Below are positions 51,816 through 63,625 of a stretch of 64,000 bases of DNA, one piece after another. The notes beneath the pieces were generated by a model. The model saw only the letters and a list, made by a program, of their open reading frames with translations, was not told the origin of the DNA and searched no databases. Origin of the DNA: Paracentrotus lividus (lineage: Eukaryota; Echinodermata; Echinoidea; Camarodonta; Echinidae); the NCBI GenBank assembly GCA_940671915.1, contig CALNVZ010000218.1, positions 38,159,864 through 38,223,863 of the forward strand, read 5' to 3'. Made by a program: the position numbers and the translations under genes. Within the stretch, counting starts at the first letter, position 1. Every line of letters starts with the position of its first letter.

Positions 51816-54627
51816 ACCAATAGAGACAGATAACCAGATCCTATAGTATCTTGGCACATGTATCTTTCATTGCATTCTTCCCTATAAACTGACTGACGAG
51901 ACAAAAATTTGGTCTGCAAAAAAACTTGTCGTCACAAATGTACGACACTTCCAAATGATAAAGAAAATCATTGGTAACTTTGGGTACCACAAGTACATGA
52001 TCAGATATACTATGCTTAAGTATTTACAAGCACTGCATGGGTGACACAACATCTACTCCATGGACAATTGTTCAGGGCTTTATTTGGTGTAAGATATAGG
52101 GAAAGGGTTGCAATAAGGTTTTATGTTAGGTTTAGGGTTGGGTTAAGGGTAGGGTATAATGTTAATTCAAGGGTTGACATTAGTCATTGGATTTATGTAT
52201 TGAATTTATAGCAGATCAATTGTCGCCGGAGTAAATGCCATGGAATCCCTGCACGTCACTTCTACGCAACATGCAAGTACACGCTACTTTACCCATAGGT
52301 TCCTAATCAATGCACCTGCCAGTGGAATTGGTAGGAGTAGAGGAGGCCAAGTAGGTTTAGGATGAAGAATCCCCGGGGATGGTCTCCGCTACTGTGAGTT
52401 GTTGACCTGTGCATCATTTTAAAGATAATCTTGAGTTCTGGTAACCATAGAAATTAAATTCTGATGGTATCTAAACTAAAACTTGAGCTAGATGTAGATG
52501 ATTGTATTATTAATAAATGGTAGACCTGCCAAAAGATTTTGGAAGGATAGATTATGTGCAATGGCTGAGAAATTAGCAAGTGAATACATGTGGAAATTGA
52601 AGAAGAACTCTGTACATGTATCTAGACTTTATGCTGACAGCTACTGTCAAATTATAATCTCCATGCCAAAATGAGGGCTGTGATGGTTCAATAAACATAA
52701 CTTCCAGTAGGATTTTTTTTTTTAAATGGTTTAAATTTTGCTACATAAACATCAACAACCAATTTTGCTACAATGAACATCAACAACCAATTTTGCTACA
52801 TGATAAACAATTCAGGATAAATAAATTAAGAAGTGGCATCAAAATAATCACTTGATTCTGACTCCAACAGGCTGCTTGTATTACCTGATTGATATTCGCT
52901 ATCAATTTCGCTTGATTAATTTTTTGCTCTGAGCGGCCTCAAACATTATTTGCTGGTTTTTAAATTTGCGTTGCATTTACCTAAGAATGCAACGGAACCC
53001 ATTCAAAACATGCATAAGAAAGCATACTCATATTTTTGCGTGTTTTTAATTTCGCACCTGCCGATCTTTGCTCAAAATCCATGCAGCGAATATTTCCAGG
53101 AGTACAGTATACCATCAGGATGCAGCAAGCTGTAGCTGACTGCATTTTCTTTTGCATCAGTCAAATGGAAGCACCCATGCAGGCTACAGTCTGTCTTCAG
53201 CCAGCTGCAGCTGGACGTTGGTAATAGTTTTTATGCTTTGCCTAAGTTGTGTTTCTCTTGTTTTGTAATTCCTTCACCAGAGGTCAAGATTGGCTTTAAA
53301 TCAACACCGTTCTGGCTCTCAAACAACAAGATACATTTTGGTTCCTTGTGTAGGAACAGTCCTCTTCCGAGGGGGCAAATGTTATGTTTTTTAATGCATC
53401 ATATGGGAAAGGCCTTTTTAAAAAAGGTGAAATTCATTAAGCACAGGTTATCAAAATGGACAACCCCGAGCGTATGTTCATGTACTGAAAACAAAATTTA
53501 ATCTTTACAAACATAAAATACATTCATGTATACATGTAGGGCTCTACAGACTAACATTTTCCATATGGACCCTAAAATCTGGACTGTGTATTTCCAACAT
53601 TTTGAAATTCAACTGGTGTCCTACGGAAACCAAAAAGGACAATTTCAACTAAGACCCCAATTAAAAGAAGTTGGTCTTGTACCCTGATATATGAAATGAA
53701 AGAATTATAATAATATTAATAACATACGCTTTAGTAATGGATTAAGTAGGAAATCAAATGCAGGTATATCAGCATGAACATGTAATGTAATTAGGAAACT
53801 ATAATTATTATTATCTAGTTGTTTGTTTGGTAGATTTGATTTTTGGAAACTTTATAACACAAAGAGTAATAGATCGTTGAATATGTACTGGTAGTTCCTT
53901 TTACGAAAACTGTATCAATTCTATTTCCTTAAACTCAAACCTTATGTGACGTAATAACAAAACAATAAATCATACTAGCACAAACTGGAAAATACAAATG
54001 CGAATGTACAAAAGATAAAAAAGTAATGAGCATTGATGAATAAAAAGTGACAGTGAAAATTAAAACAAAAGAAATATAATAAAACATAAGCAGTAATCTA
54101 GAAAATTTGTTTCATTCAACATCCGAAATAAATGTAAAAAAAAGAATTTGCTTTTTTTACCAACATAAAGAAACCTATTACACAAACTTTAATTAGTGGA
54201 TAGTGATATTACATGAATGTGTACCAAGAAGTCAAAACAGACTTTAAAGCATCAACCATCGCAAGATCTGAAAATGCAAGAATAATATGGGGGTGGGGAG
54301 GGGGTATCACTCTTAGCAGTCACATTTTCATGTGCTTGTAGAATCCTAGATCATTTTGATGGATGGTTGGTTAGTTGATCAGGTTTTGACAAGCATGTAT
54401 CAATCAGCTATGATTATCCCCATCGACCTTAAACGTCATCATCCGAAAGACGTGACCTAGATTTCAACCTTGGTCCAAACCGATTCAGAGTTTGTGGGTT
54501 CTACCACTGAACCCCTGATCCCCCAATAGAATTATCATTGCATGACCTTATGCAGTTGGTAGAAGAAGGATAATTACATGATTGTATGTGTATAAGTGTG
54601 CATGGGGTGGTGAATTTTGTCAAGGGG

Positions 54628-54733
54628 TTACGTGTTTCTCACTTTTCCTGGCACGTAGTTCTTATCCAACGTCTTGTCTTGGAGAAACATATGAAGGACC
54701 TTCTCGTTCTGTGCAAGTGGATGACCAGCAATC
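54628..54733 (-). CDS. SNX3: SNX3 exon 4 and stop
   Basis: IAGHPLAQNEKVLHMFLQDK then TLDKNYVPGKVRNT and TAA at 54630-54628. The acceptor is ATGCATTAG|GATTG. The ending matches the known SNX3 C-terminus in length. Confidence 0.95.
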
Positions 54734-57700
54734 CTAATGCATAAATACACACGAAATAGAACAATAAATATGTATGCAGATGTATGTCATGAACTCGACA
54801 CATACATGGTGCTGTTACCCTACTCTTTTTGCTATTTTTCAACACTAATTCATAAATCTTTCCCAAAGTAAGATCATTTATCTAACAAATTTGTTATCTT
54901 TTGAATTTCAGTTAGTGTGCTAGCTCCCTGTTTAAGTTTTATTGTTCCAGGTAAGCCCAGGGGGCCGATGTTTTAAGTTTGGGATAGTAGGAGAGGTGCC
55001 AGAAGCGTCAATGTTTGAACAAAGTCAATACGACATTGGAGGTTTTTAAGGACGGTTTGAAGAAAACTCTGCCAAACTTTGGCTTATGATTGTACAAACT
55101 GTGACCAGTACCAAATTAAAGTTAATAAATTGTTGCTTTATACCATATCACAATATTAATATACTAGTAATATCGGGCTCAACCCAATACAACACATGTA
55201 TAGTCCTGTTCAGAATCTATCACAAAAGGGGATTCTACAACTCCATAAACAATCGCCACTCAACGTTTAAGGATGACTTTTTTTTGTGCAGCAATCTTTC
55301 GTTACTTTTTAGGAAAGAGTCTTACACATCTTTTGATACCAAATTTTAAAGTTCCAACAATAATGTGCAGCTTCAAATTACCAGTCATTTACCCTTAGAC
55401 TGTGTATTGTATTTACCAAAATGCAGATCTATACGTGACTTTGGAACATGACTTTGTATGCTTAAATCCACTGTAAGATGCCCCCCAAAATACCAAGTGT
55501 TACAAAATTTGGTCTCAGGAAGAGGTAGTGGAATTACATGTAGTTAGCCTCCTCCACTGGTAGTAAGATGACCAAAATAACCATGCCCAATTAGGGTGAA
55601 GAATTATTTTATTCATGAAATGAAGAACTCTGTTACAACTACATATATTTCTTAGAGTCATTTCAGGTGCAATCTAAACATTATAAGAGGGAAGGAGGAA
55701 TGATATAGGAGCTCCTAATACAAGATACTGTATAAGTGGTTTTTTTTCGAGTACAGATATTTTCGCGGTTGGCGGGGGTCCCGACATTTTCGCGCGATGT
55801 TAAATTCGCGGTCGGCAAAATCTGGAATTAAAAGTAACTAGGACTATAAGTATTCCATCTTTTCCTTTCTAAAAAACGAGACATTATATTTATAAAAAGA
55901 CAGTAAAATGGAATAAAGACTTCCGACCTGAATTTATTTGACCTACATACCACTCATCCAAGCATCGCGCTGTATCATTGTGTGTGCTATTAAAAGCGCT
56001 GCATAGACAACTCTGCTCTGCGAGCGCATGGAGTTCAAAACATTTTCTAGCGTTGATAAATTCACGGTACTGTTCAAAACCTTTTCGTGCGATGTTAATT
56101 CGCGGTCTCATCCAGATTCGCGAAATTCGCAAAAATAAAACCTTCGCGAAAGAAACCACTTATACAGTAAAATAAAGTCTGGAGCAATTTACCGTTCAGA
56201 TAAGAGCAAATGTGTAACCTGCAGAGCCCCATGCAGTTCAGATTTTCAACCTCTACAAAGAAGTCTAATCCATTAACCTGTTGGAGACGAGCTGATTTGG
56301 CTATAACACACATTTCCCATAGACCTGAGCCCGAATATATTCGGGCTCAGTCCCCAACGGGTTAACTATCAACTTACTTATTTATAAATTCCTCAAGACA
56401 CTTTCTCCTGTCTTCAATGAAGTCATCCTCAAAGATGCCATCGCCTTTCTTAAAAAATGGAAGCTGTCGACCCAGAGCTTTACCAGGTAAACTAGGCACA
56501 ACAATCTAACAAATTGATGAATGAAAAAAAAAAACACAAATCAAATCAATGGTAAACAATATCAGAATAAGTACTTACTAGGTCACTGATAACATTGCCT
56601 GGATTCTAAAGCCAATGCCTCCTTAGACACCACAAACATACAAATGTAGAGTCTACATGGATTTATCATTACTTGGTCTTACTGCAGTTGGTCAGATTCT
56701 CTAAAATATAAGGGCTAAACCCATAAAATGGTCTACCGGGTACTAACAATTTGGTCTAATTTCTTTATGGTATACTTGGGGGTGTTTTAACAAAGAGTTA
56801 AGTAGACTTATAGTTCCACTTAAATTAATAGTTGCATGCAGTATATTATGTATCACCTCATTGGTCAGATCACGCTCAGTGGATGCACGACTTTGAGAAG
56901 TCTTGGGGGCAATTCCACGTTACTCACGTTACACTTTTTAGGTGCCTTTGCATGTTGTAAGTGTCATAGTTTTTGTTTTGAAAGGTTTGACAGCCTTTCT
57001 GTTCTACACTAGATGCCCAAGTCTTTGGTCTATCTTGCAACATTAATAGAATTTTCCTACATACATCTGTTCAGAAAATAATGATGAAAAACTGTTGTTA
57101 CTCACGTTACATTTTTTAGTCCTAAAAAATGTAACGTGAGTAACGAAAGTTTTTCATCATTATTATTTATTCTATTAATGTTGCAAGATAGACCAAAGAC
57201 TTGGGCATCTAGTGTAGAACAGAAAGGCTGTCAAACCTTTCAAAACAAAAACTACAACACTTACAACATGCAAAGGCACCTAAAAAGTGTAACGTGAGTA
57301 ACGTGGAATTGCCCTTGGGCATTACATACAGGATGCACGAAGAGTAGTGCCACTCTAAGTCTACCCTCAAAACTATCAATATTTAAAATCTGATATTAAA
57401 CACAGAAACTCAGTCAATTCTTTGTAATGTCGTACTCAAATTGATTATTCCCAAAACATCTAGTACATAGAGATCTACATGTATGCCATTGTATGTCCCT
57501 TATTCTAGAGCGAAAACCGAGTTTGCACAAAAATGTATGAGAATTGCAAGTTTGTGCGAAGCTATTGTGCGATCCTTTTGTCTGATGCATCAGTCAAGTT
57601 GCATAAGTCAAAATTAGACAAAATGATTGCACAATAGCTTTGCACATACTGTCAACTCATACAAACTCGGTCCTCAGTTCAGAATATAAACCTATGACTT

Positions 57701-57805
57701 TGGACTTACTTTACTATCTCTTTCTAATTCTTGTTTGAGGAACTCAAAGTCGCTGTATCTCCGCCGTACTGTTGATTCTTTTTGCTTGAAAACTGGTAGA
57801 TTTGT
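54628..57805 (-). CDS. SNX3: SNX3, PX-domain sorting nexin, last three coding exons
   Basis: SNX3 binds phosphatidylinositol 3-phosphate on early endosomes and works with retromer in cargo recycling. Exons 57805-57710, 56505-56378 and 54733-54628 join in phase into 109 residues plus TAA. They match SNX3 from residue 55 of about 162, including RRRYSDFEFLKQEL (the PI3P-binding R-R-Y pattern), the Pro-rich PSLPGKALGRQLP loop, and the EDRRKCLEEFINK helix. The first coding exon (about 54 residues) was not found up to 64,000, so it lies beyond the window or in the 60,139-60,163 gap. SNX12 is a close paralogue in vertebrates; invertebrates normally have one SNX3. Confidence 0.95.
56378..56505 (-). 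CDS. SNX3: SNX3 exon 3 (PX domain)
   Basis: IVVPSLPGKALGRQLPFFKK then GDGIFEDDFIEDRRKCLEEF. The acceptor is TTTGTTAG|ATTGT. The donor AATAA|GTAAGT ends in phase 2, completing Lys with the next exon. Confidence 0.95.
56660..56770. repeat. Fold-back family D, fragment
   Basis: CATTACTTGGTCTTACTGCA and ACAATTTGGTCTAATTTC are units of the GTCTAAT family, in the SNX3 intron between exons 2 and 3. Confidence 0.5.
56907..57314. repeat. Near-loopless palindrome of 408 bp in the SNX3 intron
   Basis: GGGCAATTCCACGTTACTCA at the left pairs with TGAGTAACGTGGAATTGCCC at the right. The centre is TTTTTTAG-TC-CTAAAAAA. GTTACTCACGTTACA is present at both ends and on both sides of the centre. The left arm has about 20 extra bases. 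Confidence 0.9.
57710..57805 (-). CDS. SNX3: SNX3 exon 2 (PX domain)
   Basis: Thirty-two codons: TNLPVFKQKESTVRRRYSDF then EFLKQELERDSK. The acceptor is TTTCTCAG|ACAAA and the donor AGTAAA|GTAAGT, both phase 0. It carries the PI3P-binding Arg and Tyr. Confidence 0.95.
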
Positions 57806-58487
57806 CTGAGAAATATAAAAAAGAAAAAAAAAAAAAGATTAGTACAGTTAGATCACATTTCATTGTAAAGTTAGACAAGACCTAAATAACATGCAAATTT
57901 CTTTTAGTTACAATAGTAGACATTAGAATGTGAATAAGGCAAATAGTTGGAACAGCCAAAACAAATATCTTGGTCATAAGAGTAACAAATGTTGATTTGA
58001 AAGCATTCCCAAAATAAAATGACAGAGCGAAACATTACTAGATCTATTCATGCTTTCTCTCAATGGAAGTCATTTGGTTCAGCTATTTCAAATATTGCGA
58101 TATTCAAGTTCTCAACTATTCCACAGAGACCTCTTGTTGGCATCTCTGACTGCACAGTCGAGAAAGAATAAAATATGCAAAAAGTATTAATTGTCATTTA
58201 CACAAACACAAGAAATGCAGTAATGGAAAGAATCATGATTAAAAAATGAGCTACATCATGAAAATATTAAGAATCGAAAAGGTTTTCTAATGTTAATAAC
58301 AAAGTCAAAGTAGAATCTACAATCTAAGTTACTATGTATGAATTTACTTCTGCCTTTATGCTGAAGGGGAGGGGGATGACCCTTCTAAAGTATGTTATCA
58401 ACTTCAATAGCCATTTTTATTTAAAATTTGGGTGTTTTCAGCTTAACTCACCATTTCGGATTGAAATTTCACTGTTTTTACTATCGT

Positions 58488-59130
58488 AGTCATGATGACT
58501 CTGTATAAATACAATTATTCATAATATGACATTATTATTAATTACAGAGTCATGACGAGGGGGACATGCCTCTGCATACTGAGGCATGTCAACAAACACA
58601 AAAAAAGCTTTAAATCCTACTTTTTAAAGTGATACGTACCTTCAAACTTTGCTCGGCATATCCTAGCAGTCGTCTGAAGTGAATCCTTAACTGTCCCGAT
58701 ATGGAAGCAAAATTATCCTTTTTATTCAAAATGGGAGATTTTATCCAAGATTAATTTCGAGCTCAACTAAAAGTTCTCATGGTGGTATTGTTCAAGTACG
58801 TCACATGACCTACAGTGTCGTGACGGTAGTTCATGAGACATACTCGAACAAGTACCACTAATGATAACAGCTCAACAACCAGTTTTAGTTGAGCTCAAGA
58901 TTAATCTTGGATAAAATCTCTCATTTCGGATAAAAAGGATCACTTTGCATCCAGATCGGGACAGTTGGATTCAGACGACTCTGCCAAGGAAAAGTTTGAA
59001 GGATTCAAGGTACATATCATTTTAAAAAGTAGGATTTAGACTTCTAAAGCATTTTTTGGCCCTTGTCATGACTCTACAGAAAATGTCTTATTAATTATGA
59101 AATATTATATTAGAGAATCATCATGACTAA
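58488..59130. repeat. Imperfect inverted repeat of about 640 bp upstream of SNX3 exon 2
   Basis: The left arm (58488-58790) and right arm (58862-59130) pair through GAGCTCAACTAAAA with TTTTAGTTGAGCTC, and CTAAATCCTACTTTTTAAA-type segments with AAAAAGTAGGATTTAG. The arms have diverged by small insertions. Confidence 0.8.
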
Positions 59131-60138
59131 CGTTAGTTTTTACGCCATGATTAAGTTAGGGTATTTTTTCCAGTGAGTGTGATGTCGAATAGAGATGTGC
59201 AAATTTGACTTTGTAATACAACTTTTTTATGACTAGATATTTTTTCCTGAAGGGTATGTTGACGTGCAACTTTGTTAGCATTTTAGTTTCTCAGTGACTC
59301 TGCGGCCGACATCGTGTCGGCATGCAGCACCTCGTCCTCGACGCGGGCGTTGCCATGCCCATAAGGCATAATGAGCATGACATGATGCCAGTCGTCAGAG
59401 GCGTAACCCTATCCCTTCTGGTGTGCCAAACTGCAATTGCAGGCTAGACTTCCTTTTGTACCAGCCACTAAAAGTGAAAAAAAAAAGTATGGATATGTTG
59501 TAAAATGGATTTCTAAGCATAAATAAATCGATCAGCGTTGCATTCTCGACTCATTACCCTTACTATTTTCGTGCGAACAGCACAACTCTAAACCAGGTAA
59601 CAGAATACGCGGCCTATGTAGCCAAACTACATGCAACTCAGTCAGGCTTTCAGACTTTCAGATATGGGCTGTACCAAACAGCAATCACAGATGTGCAAAC
59701 AATGGCTGGAATACACAACAATTAAGTCTGATTAGAGCTGTAATAGGTCTACATGTGTTGTGTGGCATATTAGAGTCTATGTCAAATTATTAATTATAGC
59801 TCCAGCTTGTGACAGGATGATTATAGTCATTATAGGCTACTTATTTCAACTGACACCCATCCAGTCATCTCATCTCTTGCAGATACATCGGTAGGAGCGC
59901 GTCGACTGTCATACTCAGGCCATGGTTCACATCCAGCTGAGAACATATCCATTTGCTAATAATTACAAAAACTCTGTCTTTTGAATTTGCAGGTCATTGT
60001 GATGCTAATTGCCAGGTGTGAGAACAAAGGACTGGAATAGTTGGAGCCAGAGTCAGAGAGAAAGAAGAAGGAGAGAGAGAGGAGAGAAAGAGAGAGAGAC
60101 ACACACACCACACAGTCTAAAGTGAAACAAACATTTTG

Positions 60139-60163
60139 NNNNNNNNNNNNNNNNNNNNNNNNN
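60139..60163. other. Assembly gap (25 N)
   Basis: A fixed-size gap. Low-complexity A/T sequence follows immediately. Confidence 1.
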
Positions 60164-60539
60164 TTATTTAGAAGTTCAAATTTTATTTTCTATTTTTAAT
60201 AAATTTTTCATATTTTTTTTTCCGTTTTTTTTCTAAGTTTTTTTTTCAAAGAAAAAAAAAATGTTTTTGGAGGCGTTTAAAACAATTTTAAGACTTTTTT
60301 TCTTCCCATTTAAAATTTTTTTTTCCCCCATTTAAATTTTTTTTTTTAAATATTCATTTTTTTTATTTTTAATATTCATTTTTTGCGAGACAAATGTTAA
60401 TCCAGTTATCTCAACCTGGTATCTTGGAATAAATATTATGGTTAGCATATTACAGATCTATCAGTGTTAAGGTTATCGAAACCAGTATCCTAGTGTTAGT
60501 GTTAGGGTCAGTGTAGGGCATATATTATATCTTGGTCTT

Positions 60540-61352
60540 AGACATCGGGACCCGGTGTCCTAGGGTCATCGCGATCGGTGTCCTAGGGTAATCGCGATTC
60601 GGTGTCCTAGGGTCATCGCGACACGGTGTCCTAGGGTCATCCCGACCCGGTGTCCTAGGGTCATTGCGACCCGGTGTCCTAGGGTCATCGCGATCCGGTG
60701 TCCTAGGGTCATCGCGATCCGGTGTCCTAGGGTCATCGCGATCCGGTGTCTAGGGTCATCGCGATCCGTGTCCTAGGGTCATCGCGATCCGGTGTCCTAG
60801 GGTCATCGATCGGTTCCAGGTCATCTGGACCGTGTCCTAGGGTCATCGCGACCCGGTGTCCTAGGTCATCGCGACCGGTTGTCCTAGGGGTCATCGCGAT
60901 CCGTGTCCTAGGGTCATCGCGATCCGGTGTCCTAGGGACATCGCGATCGGTGTCTACGTATCGAGACCCGGTGTCCTAGGGTCATCGCGACCGGTGTTCC
61001 TAGGGTCATCGCGACCCGGTGTCCTAGGGTCATCGCGACCCGGTGTCCTAGAGTCTCGCGATCCGGTTCCTAGGGTATCCATCCGATGTCTAGGTCATCG
61101 CGACCGGTGTCCTAGGGTCATCGCGACCCGGTGTCCTAGGGTCATCGCGACCCGGTTGTCCTAGGGTCATCGCGACCGGTGTCCTAGGGTCATCGCGATC
61201 CGGTGTCCTAGGGTCATCGCGATCCGGTGTCCTAGGGTCATCGCGATCCGGTGTCCTAGGGTCATCGCGACCCGGTGTCCTAGGTCATCGCGATCCGGTG
61301 TCCTAGGGTCATCGCGATCCGGTGTCCTAGGGTCTCGCGATCCGGTGTCCTA
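60540..61352 (+). repeat. 24-bp satellite, about 33 units
   Basis: The unit is GGTGTCCTAGGGTCATCGCG followed by AYCC. The GATCC and GACCC variants alternate in runs. Single-base indels in many units look like sequencing or assembly error. Both flanks carry GTTAGTGTTAGGGTCAGTGT followed by AGGGCATAT. Confidence 0.95.
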
Positions 61353-62904
61353 GGGTTAGTGTTAGGGTCAGTGTAGGGCATATAATTTGGTCGTAGAAGA
61401 CCCGAACAGGTGTCCTATGATCATCACAAACCAGTAAGATTCTAAAATTGCAAGAACTAGATTTCATATTGTTCAATAAATAGCTAAAGAAAACAGCCTC
61501 AAAGTTACAAATAAAATAAGGAAACCCCGAAAAAATTCTAAAATTCATCCCAAGCTAGCTCTAACAAGTTAGCTATAAAGCCTACCTGCTTTTGAAAATT
61601 AATCCTGCTGGTAGGTATAATCTATGCAACTTCACTGTCTTCAGAGTTTCAGATTCAGAAGGTAAATTCCACATAACTCCAAACTCTTATGGCCCGTTAT
61701 TCTGTTACGTGGTTTAGTGTACGGCAATGACAATAGAATCGAACAATAGCACCGCACGAGAAAAAATCCCAGCACAAAAAAAACCTCCCAAACGTGTACA
61801 ACTTCCGTACAGCTGGACGTTTCTCGTGCACTGAAATGCACAAGATAAAACCGGAAGATCCATTAAATAATGACGCAAACAATGATTGTTTGTAGCCGCT
61901 TTATCCTTTGACTGCCGAGTGTTGTGCATTGTCGCTTGTCATGCATTTTTAAATATCACGTCCTATTCATTAACAATTCAGTGGCCTGGGATGCGAACAA
62001 TTAACCAGGGAGGTGGAAAGGGAGTTTTATTCTTTTGAATTAATCTCCTAAATAGCGCCACGAATTTTTTCTTTCACAAATGTGAAGTCTGTCCATATTT
62101 GGCCAAAACAATGAAACGTTTGAATTTGATTCATGCGTAAAAGTCTCACGTTAGGTGCATGCGCATCAATCTTTTCCTTAATTACTATTTTATTTTGTTT
62201 TTCCCCCCCCCCCCCTTTTTTTTTTCTTTTTTGGGAGGGGCAAAAAGTTGTAATAATGGGAAGGGGTAAAATGTAAATTTTCCACTATTTAAATATTCAA
62301 CTCTTTACAGAGTTCAAACCATAAACAATAAAACGTCAATGTTCATTAACAATATCCACTCGGCCTCGAAATCCCTACATCTATCAAATTAATTATAATA
62401 AATATGGACCTTTGAAGAATGTGGAATTGTTTCCATTCTTTTTGTGGTATTTTTTTGTACATGTTGTAGTATGTATGCTCGCTATATTTGAAAGGAGCGG
62501 GAAATTCTTTTATTGTGATGAAAAATTAATCCATGGTTAACAGGTATATATTATCAAACCACGGATTATCTTTTCTTTGAGAAGCTTAGCGGTTCCAGGT
62601 TATTGGCTGAACATAGCACAATGACAACGGACAAAGGTTTCAGATTCAGGGCGGAACCAATTGCCTGAATGAACTACTCGTTTAGTATTTTGAATCCAAT
62701 TTGCATAACTAGTTGTGCTATCACTGACAAACACGTTTTGTCTCACATAGCAACACACTAATATATGCAAAAAGGAGGAAATCGAGTGGCCTAATTATGT
62801 CAAGTGCCATTAATAATTCAGTAGTCTTGAAAGAAAACATTAGTTTACATTCTCAGTTGAAAATGATAATGGTGTTTTTCTCCTCTGGTAGAAATTTATG
62901 GACG

Positions 62905-63180
62905 TATAGGTGGTATCTGACGTCGCGGAGATGTCTCTGAGACTCGAACACTCGGAGACGTCTCCGATAATTGTTTAATGTATCATCAGAGAACGTCTCC
63001 ACGACAGAAAAAAAAAAACACACATATTCGTAAGCATGTTCTATTTTCCCTCGACTCATGAGATGTCGCGGAGATTCATGAGACGTCTGTGCGACCACTT
63101 TTAGATCTTTCCCCGACAAAAATCAAAACCGTATCAAACCCGTCCCAAATCAGTCTCATGGCAAATACCTTGAGATACCA
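62905..63180. mobile_element. MITE family B relative, copy 3
   Basis: TAGGTGGTATCTGACGTCGC at the left and TTGAGATACCACCATAAA at the right. The interior has several GGAGACGTCTC-like palindromes. Directly adjoined by a second start (AGGTGGTATCTCACTTTG) at 63185. Confidence 0.7.
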
Positions 63181-63184
63181 CCAT

Positions 63185-63625
63185 AAAGGTGGTATCTCAC
63201 TTTGTCCCCGCGACTCGGATACTCCAGGACCGTCTCCGATATAAATATATTTTTTTCTGTCGCGAGCATTCGCGGCGATCCCGGGGAGACGGGGGTGGAC
63301 GTGTCCCCCCTCCCTCGATTTTTTAAGGGGGGATCGTCACCCTCGATTTTTTAAATGAACAATTTTATGTAGTGATTAGCTTGTGAAGCTAATAAAGAGG
63401 TAAAATGTATGTCAAATAAGATGCTAAATGTAACTTATTATAAGGCAAAATTTCCGGCTCGCGCTTCGCGCTCGCAATCATTTTCATTAGTTTTCTGCCT
63501 AATGTGCGAAGTATGCAAATTTTGAGTGTATTTATGTTTTCACTTTCGGGTGTTTCTGTCCCCCCCCCCCCCCCCACCTCCCCGCTCGTGACGTGAAATC
63601 GCCGCGCTTGGTCGTGGGAATATCT
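63185..63625. mobile_element. Second family B-like element, interrupted
   Basis: Starts AAGGTGGTATCTCACTTTG. The right side near 63,615 has ATATCTCGGGAGACGTCTCT. Inside is other repeat DNA with GGCTCGCGCTTCGCGCTCGC (near 63,455), a motif also seen diverged in the first kilobase. Confidence 0.5.

Larger units (their letters stand above)
45412..54627. other. Tail-to-tail intergenic and UTR region between PPIL6 and SNX3
   Basis: Holds the PPIL6 3' region, the 45.92 kb and 47.54 kb inverted repeats, the DR1 repeat, a (CT)-rich stretch at 48.5-48.7 kb and the 51.4 kb repeat. From about 48.84 to 54.6 kb the DNA is AT-rich, mostly unique, and rich in ACATGTA-like words, as expected of a long 3' UTR of SNX3. 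No coding gene recognised. Confidence 0.55.

Noticed and set aside
60540-61352. Repeat protein coded by the 24-bp satellite
   Set aside because: Although 24 is a multiple of three, frequent 1-base indels break all frames.
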